A DNA stretch of 42,583 nucleotides from Thermoanaerobaculia bacterium (GCA_945787635.1 CALZIK010000056.1:1-42583); one strand, 5' to 3'. Shown: positions 16,400 to 24,047, numbered from the stretch's first letter. Made by a program: numbers and translations. Notes: generated by a model not told the origin, from the letters alone.

Positions 16400-17437
16400 T
16401 CATCGGTTCGCTGGTTGCCGCCACAAGCTGGCCCGGTGGATTACGCGGCCTGTGGGGGCCGACGCATCCACGAACTCGAAGGAGAGCTCATCCGGAGATA
16501 CCTCGACGATCGCGAAGCCGAAGGCGCTCGTGGCCGAAATCACCTCGACGCCGGAGCCTGGAGGAAACGCCCAGCTTTGTCTCGCCGCATACAGGTCGCC
16601 GCCGCCGGCGCCCTGGACGATCTGATCGAAGTCCGGAGTCCGTAGATGCCCCTGGAGATGGTCGTGGCCAGCGAAGTAGACGTCGACGTCGCATCTGCGG
16701 ATCAGGCGCTCGAGCAGTGCTTGCTCGATCTCTTTGAAGGTTCCATTGGCGCGGCCGTGCCGGCCGCCCGGCGTATAGATCGGATGGTGTCCGAAGACGA
16801 GTCTCCAGCCGGGTGCGGCACACAGATGCTCGCGGGCGCGCTCGATCTGGCCGGTTTCGAGCCCCCGTGTGAGCAGGGTGGTGTCGACCGCTTGGATCGC
16901 CACCCATTCCGGCAGCTGCGGAACGGCATAGTCGAGAGCCGGCATGCGCCAGCGCTCACTCAGTTCGGAGTAGCTGATCTCGCTTTGGATCGAGCCCTTG
17001 CGCAGCCAGTCGTGGTTGCCGGCCACCATCCAGAAATCGGTTCGGCCGAACGCTCGATACGGTGCTTCGAACTGTTTCTCGAACGCACTCAGGGCGCGCT
17101 CGGCGTCCGGCCCCTCGAGACTCCGCGCGCCGGACCGGTAGATGTTGTCGCCGGTCACGAGGACGAAGTCGCACCCGCCGTCGGCGGCGCAACGTTCGTG
17201 CAGGACGTCGCCAACGGCGAGTTGCTCGGGTCCGCCGGTGCCCGAATCGCCGAGAACCGCAAAGCGCAAGCTCGTCTCGCCGCGATGGTCCGCTACCACG
17301 AGCGCGCCTGCGGGGCGAATCCGGAGCAACTCACCGACCTTCGGGCCGGTGACTCTTCGAAGCTGGATGCACGCCGCAACCAGCGAGACGACGACCAATG
17401 CGACGCAAAGTAGGAAAGTGCGCGTACGACCTACCAT
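16400..17437 (-). CDS. Metallophosphoesterase lipoprotein (calcineurin-like / purple acid phosphatase-like)
   Basis: A protein of 345 residues with all the blocks of the calcineurin-like phosphoesterase fold: 'LGDSGTGG', 'VTGDNIY', 'MVAGNHDW', '[11 protein letters not shown]' and '[12 protein letters not shown]'. These supply the Asp, Asn and His ligands of a two-metal centre that hydrolyses phosphomonoesters or diesters. The N-terminus has one hydrophobic segment ending in VAAC, a plausible lipobox, so it is likely an anchored lipoprotein facing the periplasm. The ATG at 17437 overlaps the end of the pheA-aroF fusion gene by seven bases, which argues for co-transcription with an aromatic amino acid gene although no functional link is obvious. 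The longer frame to 17743 lies wholly inside that upstream gene and is rejected. Confidence 0.87.
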   Translation of the reverse strand: MVGRTRTFLLCVALVVVSLVAACIQLRRVTGPKVGELLRIRPAGALVVADHRGETSLRFAVLGDSGTGGPEQLAVGDVLHERCAADGGCDFVLVTGDNIYRSGARSLEGPDAERALSAFEKQFEAPYRAFGRTDFWMVAGNHDWLRKGSIQSEISYSELSERWRMPALDYAVPQLPEWVAIQAVDTTLLTRGLETGQIERAREHLCAAPGWRLVFGHHPIYTPGGRHGRANGTFKEIEQALLERLIRRCDVDVYFAGHDHLQGHLRTPDFDQIVQGAGGGDLYAARQSWAFPPGSGVEVISATSAFGFAIVEVSPDELSFEFVDASAPTGRVIHRASLWRQPANR

Positions 17438-19482
17438 CGCCGCCCTTGCCCCTCCACGATCGGCACAAGAGCCGCCTGGAGCCGCGCGAGGTCGTCGCCG
17501 GAGAGCGCCTGCTCGGCATCGCACAGGGCCTCCTCCGGATTTGGATGCACTTCCACGATCAGACCGTCGGCGCCGGCTGCCGCCGCAGCGAGAGCCAGTG
17601 GCGCGACCAAGCCGCGCCGACCGGCCGCGTGCGAAGGATCGACGATCACCGGTAGGTGGGTTCGCTCCCGAAGCACCGGCACCGCCGAAACATCGAGAGT
17701 GCTGCGGGTGGCGTTCTCGAAGGTACGGATGCCGCGTTCGCAAAGGATGACCTGGTGGTTGCCGCCTGCCATGACGTACTCGGCGGCCTGCAGGAACTCC
17801 GCGATCGTGGCGCTCAGACCGCGCTTCAAGAGCACCGGCCGGCGCACGGCGCCGACTTCCTTCAAGAGCTCGAAATTCTGCATGTTGCGTGCGCCGATCT
17901 GCAGAACGTCGGCCACCCGGGCGACGCGGTCCAGGTCTTCGAGGCGCAACACCTCGGTCACGATCGGCAGCCCGTACGCCTCCCGAGCCTCGGCCAGAAG
18001 CTCGAGGCCCTCGTAGCCGAGGCCCTGAAATGAATAGGGTGAGCTTCTCGGCTTGAAGGCACCGCCTCGGAGCATGCTCGCGCCGAGTCCCGCGACCATC
18101 TCAGCGGCGGCGAGTATCTGCTCCCGGCTCTCGACCGCGCAGGGACCCGCGATCATGGTGAAGGTGTCACCACCCACTTCCACGCGACCCACCCGGAGGA
18201 CGGTGCGCTGGCCAGGCGACGCGATCGCCGTCAGGTTCGGCCGGCCCGCGGCTGCGGGAATCGGCTCCGCGACCTCGGAGTCGTCGGCCGCGGCCGCGGG
18301 AGCCACCGTTTCACCCGGTGCCGCTCGCAAGTCCTCCCGCTCGACGATTGCGCGCGAGGGATAGCAGCCTAGAATCCGCAAGCTGCCGGTGCGCTGCCGG
18401 ACGCGGTTCAAGGTCTCGACCATGCGCGGATCTTCGGCGTTGGCCTCGACGTCGAGATAGAAGAGGTACTCCCAGGGCATGTCGGGCACGGGCCGGCTCT
18501 CGAGTTTGCTCAGGTTGAGACCCGCCTCCGAGAACGCGTTCAGGCACTCGGCTAGCGCGCCTTGACGGTGATCGACGGTCAAAAGGACCGAAGTCTTGGC
18601 GGGTACGCGCCCATCCACGCGCTCGGCCTCACGCCCGATCAGGACGAACCGCGTGTGGTTCTCGGAGTGATCCGCCACGCGATCGTCCAGGATCTCGAGA
18701 CCGAGCTGCCGGGCCGCCTCGGCCGAGCAGATCGCCGCCACCTGGGCGTCCTCGGATTCGGCGACCGACTCGGCGGCGGCCGCCGTGTCGTACCAGCTTT
18801 CGGCCCGAACCCCGACCAGACCGCGCAAGAACCGACCGCACTGCTGCAACGCGACCGGATGGGAGCGCACCGCGCGCAGATCGGCGACCTTCGCGCCCGG
18901 CTTCGCCACCAGGCAGTGCTCGACCCGCCAGATCTCTTCGTCCACGAGAGCCACGGGACGGTGTGCGATCTCGCGGTAGACCTCGTGGATGCTGCCGGCG
19001 ATCGTGTTCTCGATCGGCAAGAAGGCGTAGTCCGCCTCACCGGCCTCGAGCGCCTCGAGGGCGCTCTCGAAGGTCTCGTAGCCGGTTCGGGCAAGAGTCG
19101 AGTGCGGTCGGGAGGCGAAGAGCTTCTCGAGCGCCAGCTCCGAATAAGAGCCGGAAGCCCCCTGGTAGGCCACGCGAAGCGCCGGCCCGGTTCCCTCGCC
19201 CGCGGGAGCGGCCAGCCGGCGCTCCTGGTCCCGCCGAGAGTAGGCCAGAAGCTCTCGCAGAACCCTGCCGGCGAAATGCACCGAAAGCCCCAGGCTTTCC
19301 GCCTCCCGGCGCCAGAACGTGAAGACCTCGCGCTCACGGTTCGGATCCCAAAGCGGTGCCTCCCGGTTCTCGAGCTTGAAGCTCGCGATCTTGCGAACGG
19401 CCTCCATCCGCCGAGCCAAAAGGCCGAGAAGCTCGCGATCGATCTCGTCGATCGCGCTGCGGGATTGGTCGAGCTCCGCCAT
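17431..19482 (-). CDS. Fusion: chorismate mutase - prephenate dehydratase - ACT - DAHP synthase
   Basis: A protein of 683 residues that joins four modules. Residues 1-90 are an AroQ-type chorismate mutase ('[26 protein letters not shown]'). Residues 100-285 are prephenate dehydratase ('[12 protein letters not shown]', '[12 protein letters not shown]', NHTRF near 275). Residues 298-373 are an ACT domain with GALAECL and ESRP, the Phe-binding signature of PheA. After an Ala/Pro linker, residues 428-683 are a type I-beta DAHP synthase ('[10 protein letters not shown]', '[17 protein letters not shown]', 'DPSHAAGRR'). It would catalyse the first step of the shikimate pathway and also the conversion of chorismate to phenylpyruvate, with Phe feedback on both. 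The ATG at 19482 has AAGGAG six bases upstream. It is preceded by an apparent Phe attenuator. Confidence 0.93.
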   Translation of the reverse strand: MAELDQSRSAIDEIDRELLGLLARRMEAVRKIASFKLENREAPLWDPNREREVFTFWRREAESLGLSVHFAGRVLRELLAYSRRDQERRLAAPAGEGTGPALRVAYQGASGSYSELALEKLFASRPHSTLARTGYETFESALEALEAGEADYAFLPIENTIAGSIHEVYREIAHRPVALVDEEIWRVEHCLVAKPGAKVADLRAVRSHPVALQQCGRFLRGLVGVRAESWYDTAAAAESVAESEDAQVAAICSAEAARQLGLEILDDRVADHSENHTRFVLIGREAERVDGRVPAKTSVLLTVDHRQGALAECLNAFSEAGLNLSKLESRPVPDMPWEYLFYLDVEANAEDPRMVETLNRVRQRTGSLRILGCYPSRAIVEREDLRAAPGETVAPAAAADDSEVAEPIPAAAGRPNLTAIASPGQRTVLRVGRVEVGGDTFTMIAGPCAVESREQILAAAEMVAGLGASMLRGGAFKPRSSPYSFQGLGYEGLELLAEAREAYGLPIVTEVLRLEDLDRVARVADVLQIGARNMQNFELLKEVGAVRRPVLLKRGLSATIAEFLQAAEYVMAGGNHQVILCERGIRTFENATRSTLDVSAVPVLRERTHLPVIVDPSHAAGRRGLVAPLALAAAAAGADGLIVEVHPNPEEALCDAEQALSGDDLARLQAALVPIVEGQGRRW

Positions 19483-19501
19483 TGGGTCTCCTTCTCTCAA
19501 C

Positions 19502-19529
19502 AAAAAAGCCCCGCCGGTCCGGCGGGGCT
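19502..19529 (-). terminator. Rho-independent terminator of the Phe attenuator
   Basis: On the minus strand a perfect 9-bp stem (19529-19521 with 19515-19507, sequence AGCCCCGCC/GGCGGGGCT) is followed at once by six T's (19507-19502). It lies 20 bases before the start of the pheA-aroF fusion gene and inside its 5' leader, so it fits an attenuator rather than the end of the upstream gene. Confidence 0.85.
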
Positions 19530-19552
19530 CGTTGCGGTCGATCGTTCCTGAC

Positions 19553-19627
19553 TTATCCGGTCGCGGCCCCGCTCTTCGGACTAGCGTCCGCAAAAAAGAA
19601 AAACGAGGAAGTGAAGGTCGCACGCAT
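19553..19627 (-). CDS. Phe-rich leader peptide of the attenuator (pheL-like)
   Basis: This is a 24-codon open frame from ATG 19627 to TAA 19555-19553. It begins MRATFTSS, then has four Phe codons in a row (TTT TTC TTT TTT at 19603-19592), and ends [12 protein letters not shown]. Five of 24 residues are Phe, comparable to the enteric pheL leader. Just after the Phe codons lies a small hairpin (CGGAC/GTCCG, 19590-19577). GCGGGGC at 19572-19566, near the end of the frame, can pair over seven bases with GCCCCGC at 19528-19522, the first arm of the terminator. A ribosome stalled at the Phe codons would leave this antiterminator segment free; one reaching the stop would cover it. No good ribosome binding site is visible, which is the weakest point. 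Confidence 0.8.
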   Translation of the reverse strand: MRATFTSSFFFFADASPKSGAATG

Positions 19628-19653
19628 GTTCTGAGGTCGGTTCAAGCGGGCAA

Positions 19654-19682
19654 AAGCTAGCACGGGCGGCAGGAGCGGTCAA
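19654..19682 (-). promoter_or_regulatory. Promoter of the pheA-aroF leader
   Basis: On the minus strand TTGACC (19682-19677) is followed after exactly 17 bases by an extended -10, TGCTAGCTT, with the hexamer at 19659-19654. Transcription would begin near 19647, about 20 bases before the leader peptide, giving a leader of about 165 bases before the structural gene. The -10 hexamer contains the TAG stop of the upstream DUF2878 gene. Confidence 0.6.
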
Positions 19683-20274
19683 CGGCGGCCGCGGCCGGCG
19701 AACCACCCGGCGACTTCGGACGAGAGTCCCATGGCAACCGATAGGCGCCGCCGCCAGTCGCAAACCGGTCGGCGACGGCCACCAGCAGCGGCAACGTGAT
19801 CGACCAGGTCAATCCCAGAACCGCGACCGCGGCCAGGCGCGGCTCGCCGAAGGTCGCGGCGCCCAAACGCTCGCCTCCGAGAAAGGACAGCGGCCCCCCG
19901 ATCAGTCCCAGAGCCGACGCCAGGAGATAGCGCTTCGAGAGCCAGCGCAGGCAGAAGTGAAGCGCGGTCGCGAACTGCATCCAGAGCGCGAGGATCCAGA
20001 GTGGCGCCAGTGCTCCGGGTTCGTGGCCGCCGAACCGGAGCACCCCGAACGCCGCGTGGAGAGTGTCGGCCGTAAGCCCGATGGCCGCGGCGGCGGCGAT
20101 CACCGGGATCTCGAGCCGGGGGCGCTGCGCTAAAGCCAGGTGCAGAGCGATCAGAGCGAAAGCGATCGAGGCGCCCGCCGTGCCCCACCCACCGGCAGCG
20201 CCGAGCACGCAGACCAACCAGCCCAACTGGTAAAGCGCCGCATTCAGCAAGGACGAGTGAGCCGAAGACGTCAT
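19657..20274 (-). CDS. DUF2878-family integral membrane protein
   Basis: A protein of 205 residues made almost entirely of hydrophobic segments, about six. Typical stretches are 'ALYQLGWLVCVLGAAGGWG', 'IAFALIALHLALAQRP', 'LWILALWMQFATALHFCLRWL' and 'SALGLIGGPLSFLGGERLGAA'. The pattern matches the DUF2878 family, whose biochemical role is not established; such genes recur beside CFA-synthase, DUF1295 and DUF1365 genes in other bacteria, as here. Its ATG overlaps the TGA of the secreted-protein gene upstream (ATGA), so the two are coupled. Its last codon and stop form part of the promoter for the downstream attenuator. Arg-rich readings of the other frames are shadows. Confidence 0.78.
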   Translation of the reverse strand: MTSSAHSSLLNAALYQLGWLVCVLGAAGGWGTAGASIAFALIALHLALAQRPRLEIPVIAAAAAIGLTADTLHAAFGVLRFGGHEPGALAPLWILALWMQFATALHFCLRWLSKRYLLASALGLIGGPLSFLGGERLGAATFGEPRLAAVAVLGLTWSITLPLLVAVADRFATGGGAYRLPWDSRPKSPGGSPAAAAVDRSCRPC

Positions 20275-21026
20275 CTTCCGACGCTCGAAGTTGCGATACT
20301 CGCTGTCTTCGAACCGTAATCGAACACGATCCGCGCTTTGTAGCGATCGCCGTCCTCATCGCACACGTTGGCGAGCCCTCGGAACTCCAGGAGCCGGCCA
20401 TCGAGTCCGTAGACAAGATCGATGGGATCCAACGCCAGGCGCAGAAGCAAGCTCGCTGGTCTCATCTTGACCAGCAGAGCCTCGCGCCCCTGGTACTCGA
20501 CGCGGCCCTGCGGCAGAAGCTCGAACTTGAAGAACCGACGAGCGGCGGGCACCGCGAACTCGAACTCGAGGGGCTCGCCGGCGGCAATCTCGGCGAACCT
20601 CTCCCGCATGAAAGCGTCGAAGCCCGCGTCGATCACTGCGCCCTTGGGGCGCCGCACCCGCCTCGGCGAGGCACCACCGTCGGAATCGCCGGACGCCAGG
20701 GCCACCTCGTCCGGACCGACCTCGGCGCTCTCACTGAGGCCGATCCGGAAGTCGGTCATCTCGAAGGACGGGGCTGCTGGATCGGCGCCGTAGCGGACCT
20801 CCTTTTCGGCGATCAAGCGACCCTCGGCGTCGACGTATGTCACCGAGCGCTCGGCAAGCTGGCCGCGTTTCCAGGTTTCGATGTGCCGCTCGACGTAGAG
20901 AAGCTCATCCGTCTCGAGGCCATAGGCGGTGGCACTGTACTCGCGCGTTCCGGTGATCATGTTGGCTGCGCAGAGGCTCGGCAAGAGACAGAAGGTGAGA
21001 GCAGCGATCGATGTAAGGGCTTTCAT
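20271..21026 (-). CDS. Exported protein of unknown function in the lipid/stress island
   Basis: A protein of 251 residues with a clear signal peptide (cleavage near 'PSLCAA'). The rest is rich in beta-type sequence with repeated 'EYSATAYGLETDELLYVERHIE', 'VTYVDAEGRLIAEKEVRYG' and 'QGRVEYQGREALLVKMRPAS'. This resembles periplasmic beta-barrel or lipid-binding proteins, but I do not recognise a family. The gene is preceded by AGGAG, a promoter with a perfect TTGACA, and the shared operator at 21039-21060. It therefore appears to be co-regulated with the divergent SRPBCC/epimerase gene, and it is coupled to the DUF2878 gene behind it. Confidence 0.75.
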   Translation of the reverse strand: MKALTSIAALTFCLLPSLCAANMITGTREYSATAYGLETDELLYVERHIETWKRGQLAERSVTYVDAEGRLIAEKEVRYGADPAAPSFEMTDFRIGLSESAEVGPDEVALASGDSDGGASPRRVRRPKGAVIDAGFDAFMRERFAEIAAGEPLEFEFAVPAARRFFKFELLPQGRVEYQGREALLVKMRPASLLLRLALDPIDLVYGLDGRLLEFRGLANVCDEDGDRYKARIVFDYGSKTASIATSSVGR

Positions 21027-21038
21027 CTTGACTCCTGT

Positions 21039-21060
21039 GATTCGTTCAAAACGTTCATTA
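21039..21060 (-). promoter_or_regulatory. Operator A of the shared TGAACGTTTTGAACG motif
   Basis: On the minus strand the sequence AATGAACGTTTTGAACGAAT lies immediately downstream of the -10 hexamer, over the likely transcription start of the 20271-21026 gene. It is a tandem pair of TGAACG units at nine-base spacing. The same motif recurs in operators B and C. Confidence 0.7.
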
Positions 21061-21062
21061 GT

Positions 21063-21091
21063 ATCCTACATTCCCATCCTTTCTCTGTCAA
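21063..21091 (-). promoter_or_regulatory. Promoter of the 20271-21026 / DUF2878 operon
   Basis: Minus-strand TTGACA (21091-21086), 17-base spacer, TAGGAT (21068-21063). The -35 is a perfect consensus match and the -10 matches four of six. Operator A follows directly. Confidence 0.6.
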
Positions 21092-21098
21092 TACTCTC

Positions 21099-21126
21099 TT
21101 GTATTGGACTCAAATCCGTATATAAT
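21099..21126 (+). promoter_or_regulatory. Promoter of the SRPBCC-epimerase operon
   Basis: TTGTAT (21099-21104), 16-base spacer, and a perfect TATAAT (21121-21126). Transcription would begin near 21133, inside operator B, leaving a leader of about 27 bases. Confidence 0.65.
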
Positions 21127-21143
21127 GACGTTTTGAACGAATC
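21124..21143 (+). promoter_or_regulatory. Operator B of the shared motif
   Basis: AATGACGTTTTGAACGAATC overlaps the -10 and the predicted start point. It is the mirror image of operator A apart from one base missing in the first TGAACG unit. The two therefore form a 20-base inverted repeat bracketing the divergent promoters, an arrangement expected for repression of both. Confidence 0.7.
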
Positions 21144-21159
21144 GCTACCAAGATCCTGA

Positions 21160-22551
21160 ATGCCCACCGCTACCTTCGAGAGCCGGATTCCCGTCCCCCC
21201 GGCCGAGCTGTTTGCCTGGCACGCCCGAACCGGCGCTTTCGAGCGCCTCAGCCCACCGTGGCAGCAAATCGCGATCGATCACCCGGCTCCCGTAGAAGAA
21301 GGCACCCGCGTTCACCTGCGCCTCAAGAAGGGGCCGCTATGGCTCAAGTGGACGGCAGAGCACCGTGACGTGGAGCCGGGGCGCCGCTTCACCGACGTCC
21401 AGACCTCCGGCCCCTTCTCCCGTTGGGTCCATCGCCACGAGTTCGAGCCGCACGCTTCGGGCGGCTCGACGCTCCGTGACCGAATCGAGTACCGGCTGCC
21501 GGGCGGGCTCCTCGGCCGCATGGTGGCGGGCTCGAGCGTTGCGAACGACCTCGAGGCGACCTTCTGCTATCGACACGCCACCACGGCGCGCGACCTCGCC
21601 CGGCATCAACGCTTTCGAGTTCGGCCGCGCCAGCGCATCGCGATCACCGGAGCCTCCGGCCTCGTCGGCACCGGGCTGCGGGCGTTTCTCACCACCGGCG
21701 GTCACCGGGTCGTGTCGCTGCGCAGGGGTCGGCGATCCGCTCCGGGTGAGAGTGTCGACAGCGTTCACTGGACGACCGAGGCGGGGATTCTCGAACCCCA
21801 ATCGGTCGAGCCCTTCGACGCGGTCGTCCACCTGGCCGGCGAGAGCATCGCCTCGGGGCGCTGGACGGCGGCCAGGAAGAGCAGGATCCGGGACTCCCGC
21901 GTGAACGGCACCCGCAACCTTGTCCACTCGCTCGCCGAGCTTCCGAGGCCGCCCAAGACCCTGATCTGCGCCTCGGCCATCGGTTTCTACGGCTCGCGCG
22001 GCGATCGGATTCTCGAAGAGACAGCCGCCGCTGGCGACGGCTTTCTCGCCGAGACCTGCCGGGAGTGGGAGGCGGCCTCCCTGGAGGCCGAGAGCCTCGG
22101 CGTTCGCGTCGTCAGACTCCGCTTCGGCATCATTCTGACTCCCTCCGGCGGAGCGCTTGCCAAAATGCTGCCGCCCTTTCGGCTCGGCCTCGGAGGCGTT
22201 CTGGGAAGCGGCCGGCAGCACATGAGCTGGATTTCGATCGACGACGCCGTCGGCGCGATCCATGAAGCGGTCCTCGACGAAACCCTGACCGGGGCGGTCA
22301 ACGCCGTGGCTCCCCAACCGGTCACCAACCGCGAGTTCACGCAAGCCCTCGGCAAGGCCCTGCGCCGCCCGACGGGCTTTCCGGTGCCGGCGCCCGCCGC
22401 CCGTCTGGCGTTCGGGGAGATGGCCGACGAAATGCTTCTCTCGAGCACCCGCGTCGTTCCCAGTCGGCTGCTCGACACGGGTTTCGCCTTCCACGATCCG
22501 GACCTCGACGCGGCTCTCGCGCGGCTGCTCGGAAAGGCCCGAATGACATGA
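21160..22551 (+). CDS. SRPBCC domain fused to TIGR01777-type NAD-dependent epimerase (SDR39U1-like)
   Basis: A protein of 463 residues. Residues 1-150 are an SRPBCC/START-like ligand-binding domain ('FESRIPVPPAELFAWHARTGAFERLSPPW' and 'GPFSRWVHRHEFEP'). From about 160 there is an extended SDR with 'IAITGASGLVGTGLRAFL', 'VVHLAGESIASGRW', 'SAIGFYGSRGD', 'VRLRFGIILTPSGGALAKMLPPFRLGLGG' and 'GSGRQHMSWISIDD', all marks of the TIGR01777 family. The reaction is unknown; a role in modifying or sensing a lipophilic molecule is inferred from the SRPBCC part and the neighbourhood. No clear ribosome binding site precedes the ATG at 21160. The stop overlaps the next gene's start (ATGA). The gene is driven by the operator-B promoter. 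Confidence 0.9.
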   Translation: MPTATFESRIPVPPAELFAWHARTGAFERLSPPWQQIAIDHPAPVEEGTRVHLRLKKGPLWLKWTAEHRDVEPGRRFTDVQTSGPFSRWVHRHEFEPHASGGSTLRDRIEYRLPGGLLGRMVAGSSVANDLEATFCYRHATTARDLARHQRFRVRPRQRIAITGASGLVGTGLRAFLTTGGHRVVSLRRGRRSAPGESVDSVHWTTEAGILEPQSVEPFDAVVHLAGESIASGRWTAARKSRIRDSRVNGTRNLVHSLAELPRPPKTLICASAIGFYGSRGDRILEETAAAGDGFLAETCREWEAASLEAESLGVRVVRLRFGIILTPSGGALAKMLPPFRLGLGGVLGSGRQHMSWISIDDAVGAIHEAVLDETLTGAVNAVAPQPVTNREFTQALGKALRRPTGFPVPAPAARLAFGEMADEMLLSSTRVVPSRLLDTGFAFHDPDLDAALARLLGKARMT

Positions 22552-23066
22552 GGAAAGCCGACGAAAACGTCTACGAATTCGCGCTGGAGGCGGCCGTCGA
22601 GCGGGTTTTTGATCTCTTTTCGCGACCCGAGCGCCTCAACGAGCTGACACCCCGCTGGTTCGATCTACGGCCGCGCGAGCCCGTGCCCGAGCGGCTCGAC
22701 ACCGGCTCCGAAGTCGAGTACCGCTTGCGCTGGCGAGGATTTCCGATGACCTGGATCAGCCGGATCGTCGAATGGTCGCCGCCCCACCGGTTGACCTACG
22801 AGCAGGTCCGAGGGCCCTATCGGTTCTTCCGGCACGAGCACAGTTTCGACGATGCCGGCGTCGTGACTCGAGTCCGGGACCGGGTGAGCTACCGAACCGC
22901 CGGAGGGCTGGCGATCGAGAGGCTTCTGGTGCGGCCGGATCTAAGACGAATCTTCCGGCACCGCGCGCAAGCCGCCGCGAGCGTGCTCGCCGGTCGGGAC
23001 GCGATGCTCAGCGCCGGTCGGCCGGCGCCGGGTCCAATCAGCCACGGGCGAGCTTCATCCCCTTGA
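22548..23066 (+). CDS. SRPBCC-family protein
   Basis: A protein of 172 residues with the SRPBCC/START fold pattern: 'VYEFALEAAVERVFDLFSRPERLNELTPRW', 'TGSEVEYRLRWRGFPMTWISRIVEW', 'YEQVRGPYRFFRHEHSF' and 'VRDRVSYRTAGG'. Members of this group bind hydrophobic ligands and are sometimes labelled cell-division inhibitors; the ligand is unknown. It resembles the N-terminal domain of the preceding protein, so the two may come from a duplication. Its ATG overlaps the upstream stop by four bases. The final 29 bases overlap the 3' end of the convergent MerR-type regulator gene, so the two transcripts would be antisense there. Confidence 0.85.
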   Translation: MRKADENVYEFALEAAVERVFDLFSRPERLNELTPRWFDLRPREPVPERLDTGSEVEYRLRWRGFPMTWISRIVEWSPPHRLTYEQVRGPYRFFRHEHSFDDAGVVTRVRDRVSYRTAGGLAIERLLVRPDLRRIFRHRAQAAASVLAGRDAMLSAGRPAPGPISHGRASSP

Positions 23067-23919
23067 CCAACGCCTCGAGCTCGGCCATCGAGCCGCCGAT
23101 GTAGAGCAGCTCGCGCTTGGGCAGTCCGAGCTTTTTCGCGTGGACGCCTCCCACGACCAGTGGCGTGCCGCGCGCCTCGAGAGCCGGGAGCAGCCGCAGC
23201 ACGTCGTCTCGAAGGCGCCGCGGGTTGACGGCGACGCTCACGCTCAACCAGGCGAGCTTCGCATCGAGATCTTCGATCCCCAAGGCCAGGGTCTCGGCCG
23301 GAGTCTCGGCGCCGAGATTCACCGCGCGCAGGCCCTCACCCTCGAGCACCGCCGCTACCGCCATCGACGGCAGGATGTAGGGATCCCCGGACGCGGCGCC
23401 GCCGATCGTAAACGCAGCCTCATCGCTGACCTTGAGAAGCGACCGCAGCCGGCCCAGCGACTGAATCGCGATTTGGGTCGCGCGATGCTCCCAGAAAACC
23501 CCTGAGGGTTCTTTCGTCCACAGTTCGCCGATTCTCGCCATCGCGGCTCGAAGAGGCCCATCAACGATCTCGGCGACGCTCCAGCCGTCCAGAAACAGGG
23601 AGAACAAAAGGCCTCGGGCCTCGGCCTCCGCGCCCGCTCGAAGATATTCGAAAAAGCGAGCCGCGGCCTCGTCGCTGTGGAGCGAGAGCGAATCGACGCC
23701 GGCAAGAGCCGTCAGCTCCGCAAGACCGAGAACATCGGGGCGCAGCAGAGGAATCGAGCGCTCGCGAACGTATCGGGCCGCTTCCTGGACCGAGATTCGG
23801 CGATGACCTCCGGCGGTCTTGGCGGCCTCCAAGTGGCCATCATCTACCCAGCGTTTCACGGACGATTCGCTGACGCCGATCCCCTCGGCGAGTTCCCTGG
23901 GGCTGAGGACTTGTTTCAA
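23038..23919 (-). CDS. CarH/LitR-like MerR-family regulator with degenerate cobalamin-binding domain
   Basis: A protein of 293 residues. Residues 5-52 are a MerR-type winged helix ('SPRELAEGIGVSESSVKRWVDDG', 'GGHRRI'). Residues 80-165 are the four-helix domain with Trp134 and Glu144-His145, the W-x9-EH motif that packs on adenosylcobalamin in CarH. Residues 168-293 are a Rossmann-like B12-binding domain. The E-x-H-x-x-G motif whose His ligates cobalt is here GDPYILP, with Tyr181 in the His position, so normal base-off/His-on binding looks impossible. CarH/LitR proteins repress light-inducible genes in the dark and release DNA when light breaks the B12 bond. The start is TTG at 23919; no in-frame ATG lies nearby. 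Operator C lies in its own promoter region, suggesting autoregulation. Confidence 0.87.
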   Translation of the reverse strand: MKQVLSPRELAEGIGVSESSVKRWVDDGHLEAAKTAGGHRRISVQEAARYVRERSIPLLRPDVLGLAELTALAGVDSLSLHSDEAAARFFEYLRAGAEAEARGLLFSLFLDGWSVAEIVDGPLRAAMARIGELWTKEPSGVFWEHRATQIAIQSLGRLRSLLKVSDEAAFTIGGAASGDPYILPSMAVAAVLEGEGLRAVNLGAETPAETLALGIEDLDAKLAWLSVSVAVNPRRLRDDVLRLLPALEARGTPLVVGGVHAKKLGLPKRELLYIGGSMAELEALVKGMKLARG

Positions 23920-23930
23920 GATACGACTTC

Positions 23931-23950
23931 TATGAACGTTTTGAACGTCA
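23931..23950. promoter_or_regulatory. Operator C of the shared motif, upstream of the regulator gene
   Basis: TATGAACGTTTTGAACGTCA reads on the plus strand 12 bases upstream of the regulator's TTG start. It shares the exact 15-base core TGAACGTTTTGAACG with operator A. On the minus strand it follows a TTGACT (23984-23979) that could be the regulator's -35. Confidence 0.68.
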
Positions 23951-24047
23951 AAAGACTACCCGCGCTCAACAAAAAAAGTCAAGAGAAATCGGAGGATAGG
24001 AGAAATTCATCAAAAAAATCGCGACTCGAGTGCATCCAGAGCCGACC

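Noticed and set aside
19502-19529. Reading the terminator only as the end of the DUF2878 transcript.
   Set aside because: It lies 128 or more bases past that stop, behind a promoter and a Phe-rich frame, and just before the next gene, with a competing pairing.
19483-19647. T-box riboswitch in the pheA-aroF leader.
   Set aside because: No T-box consensus segment or long specifier stem is visible, whereas a Phe-codon run and leader stop codon are.
21039-21143. TTGAAC inside the operators as -35 elements.
   Set aside because: At operator B the hexamer is too close to the ATG for a transcript start, and better -35/-10 pairs exist just upstream in both directions.
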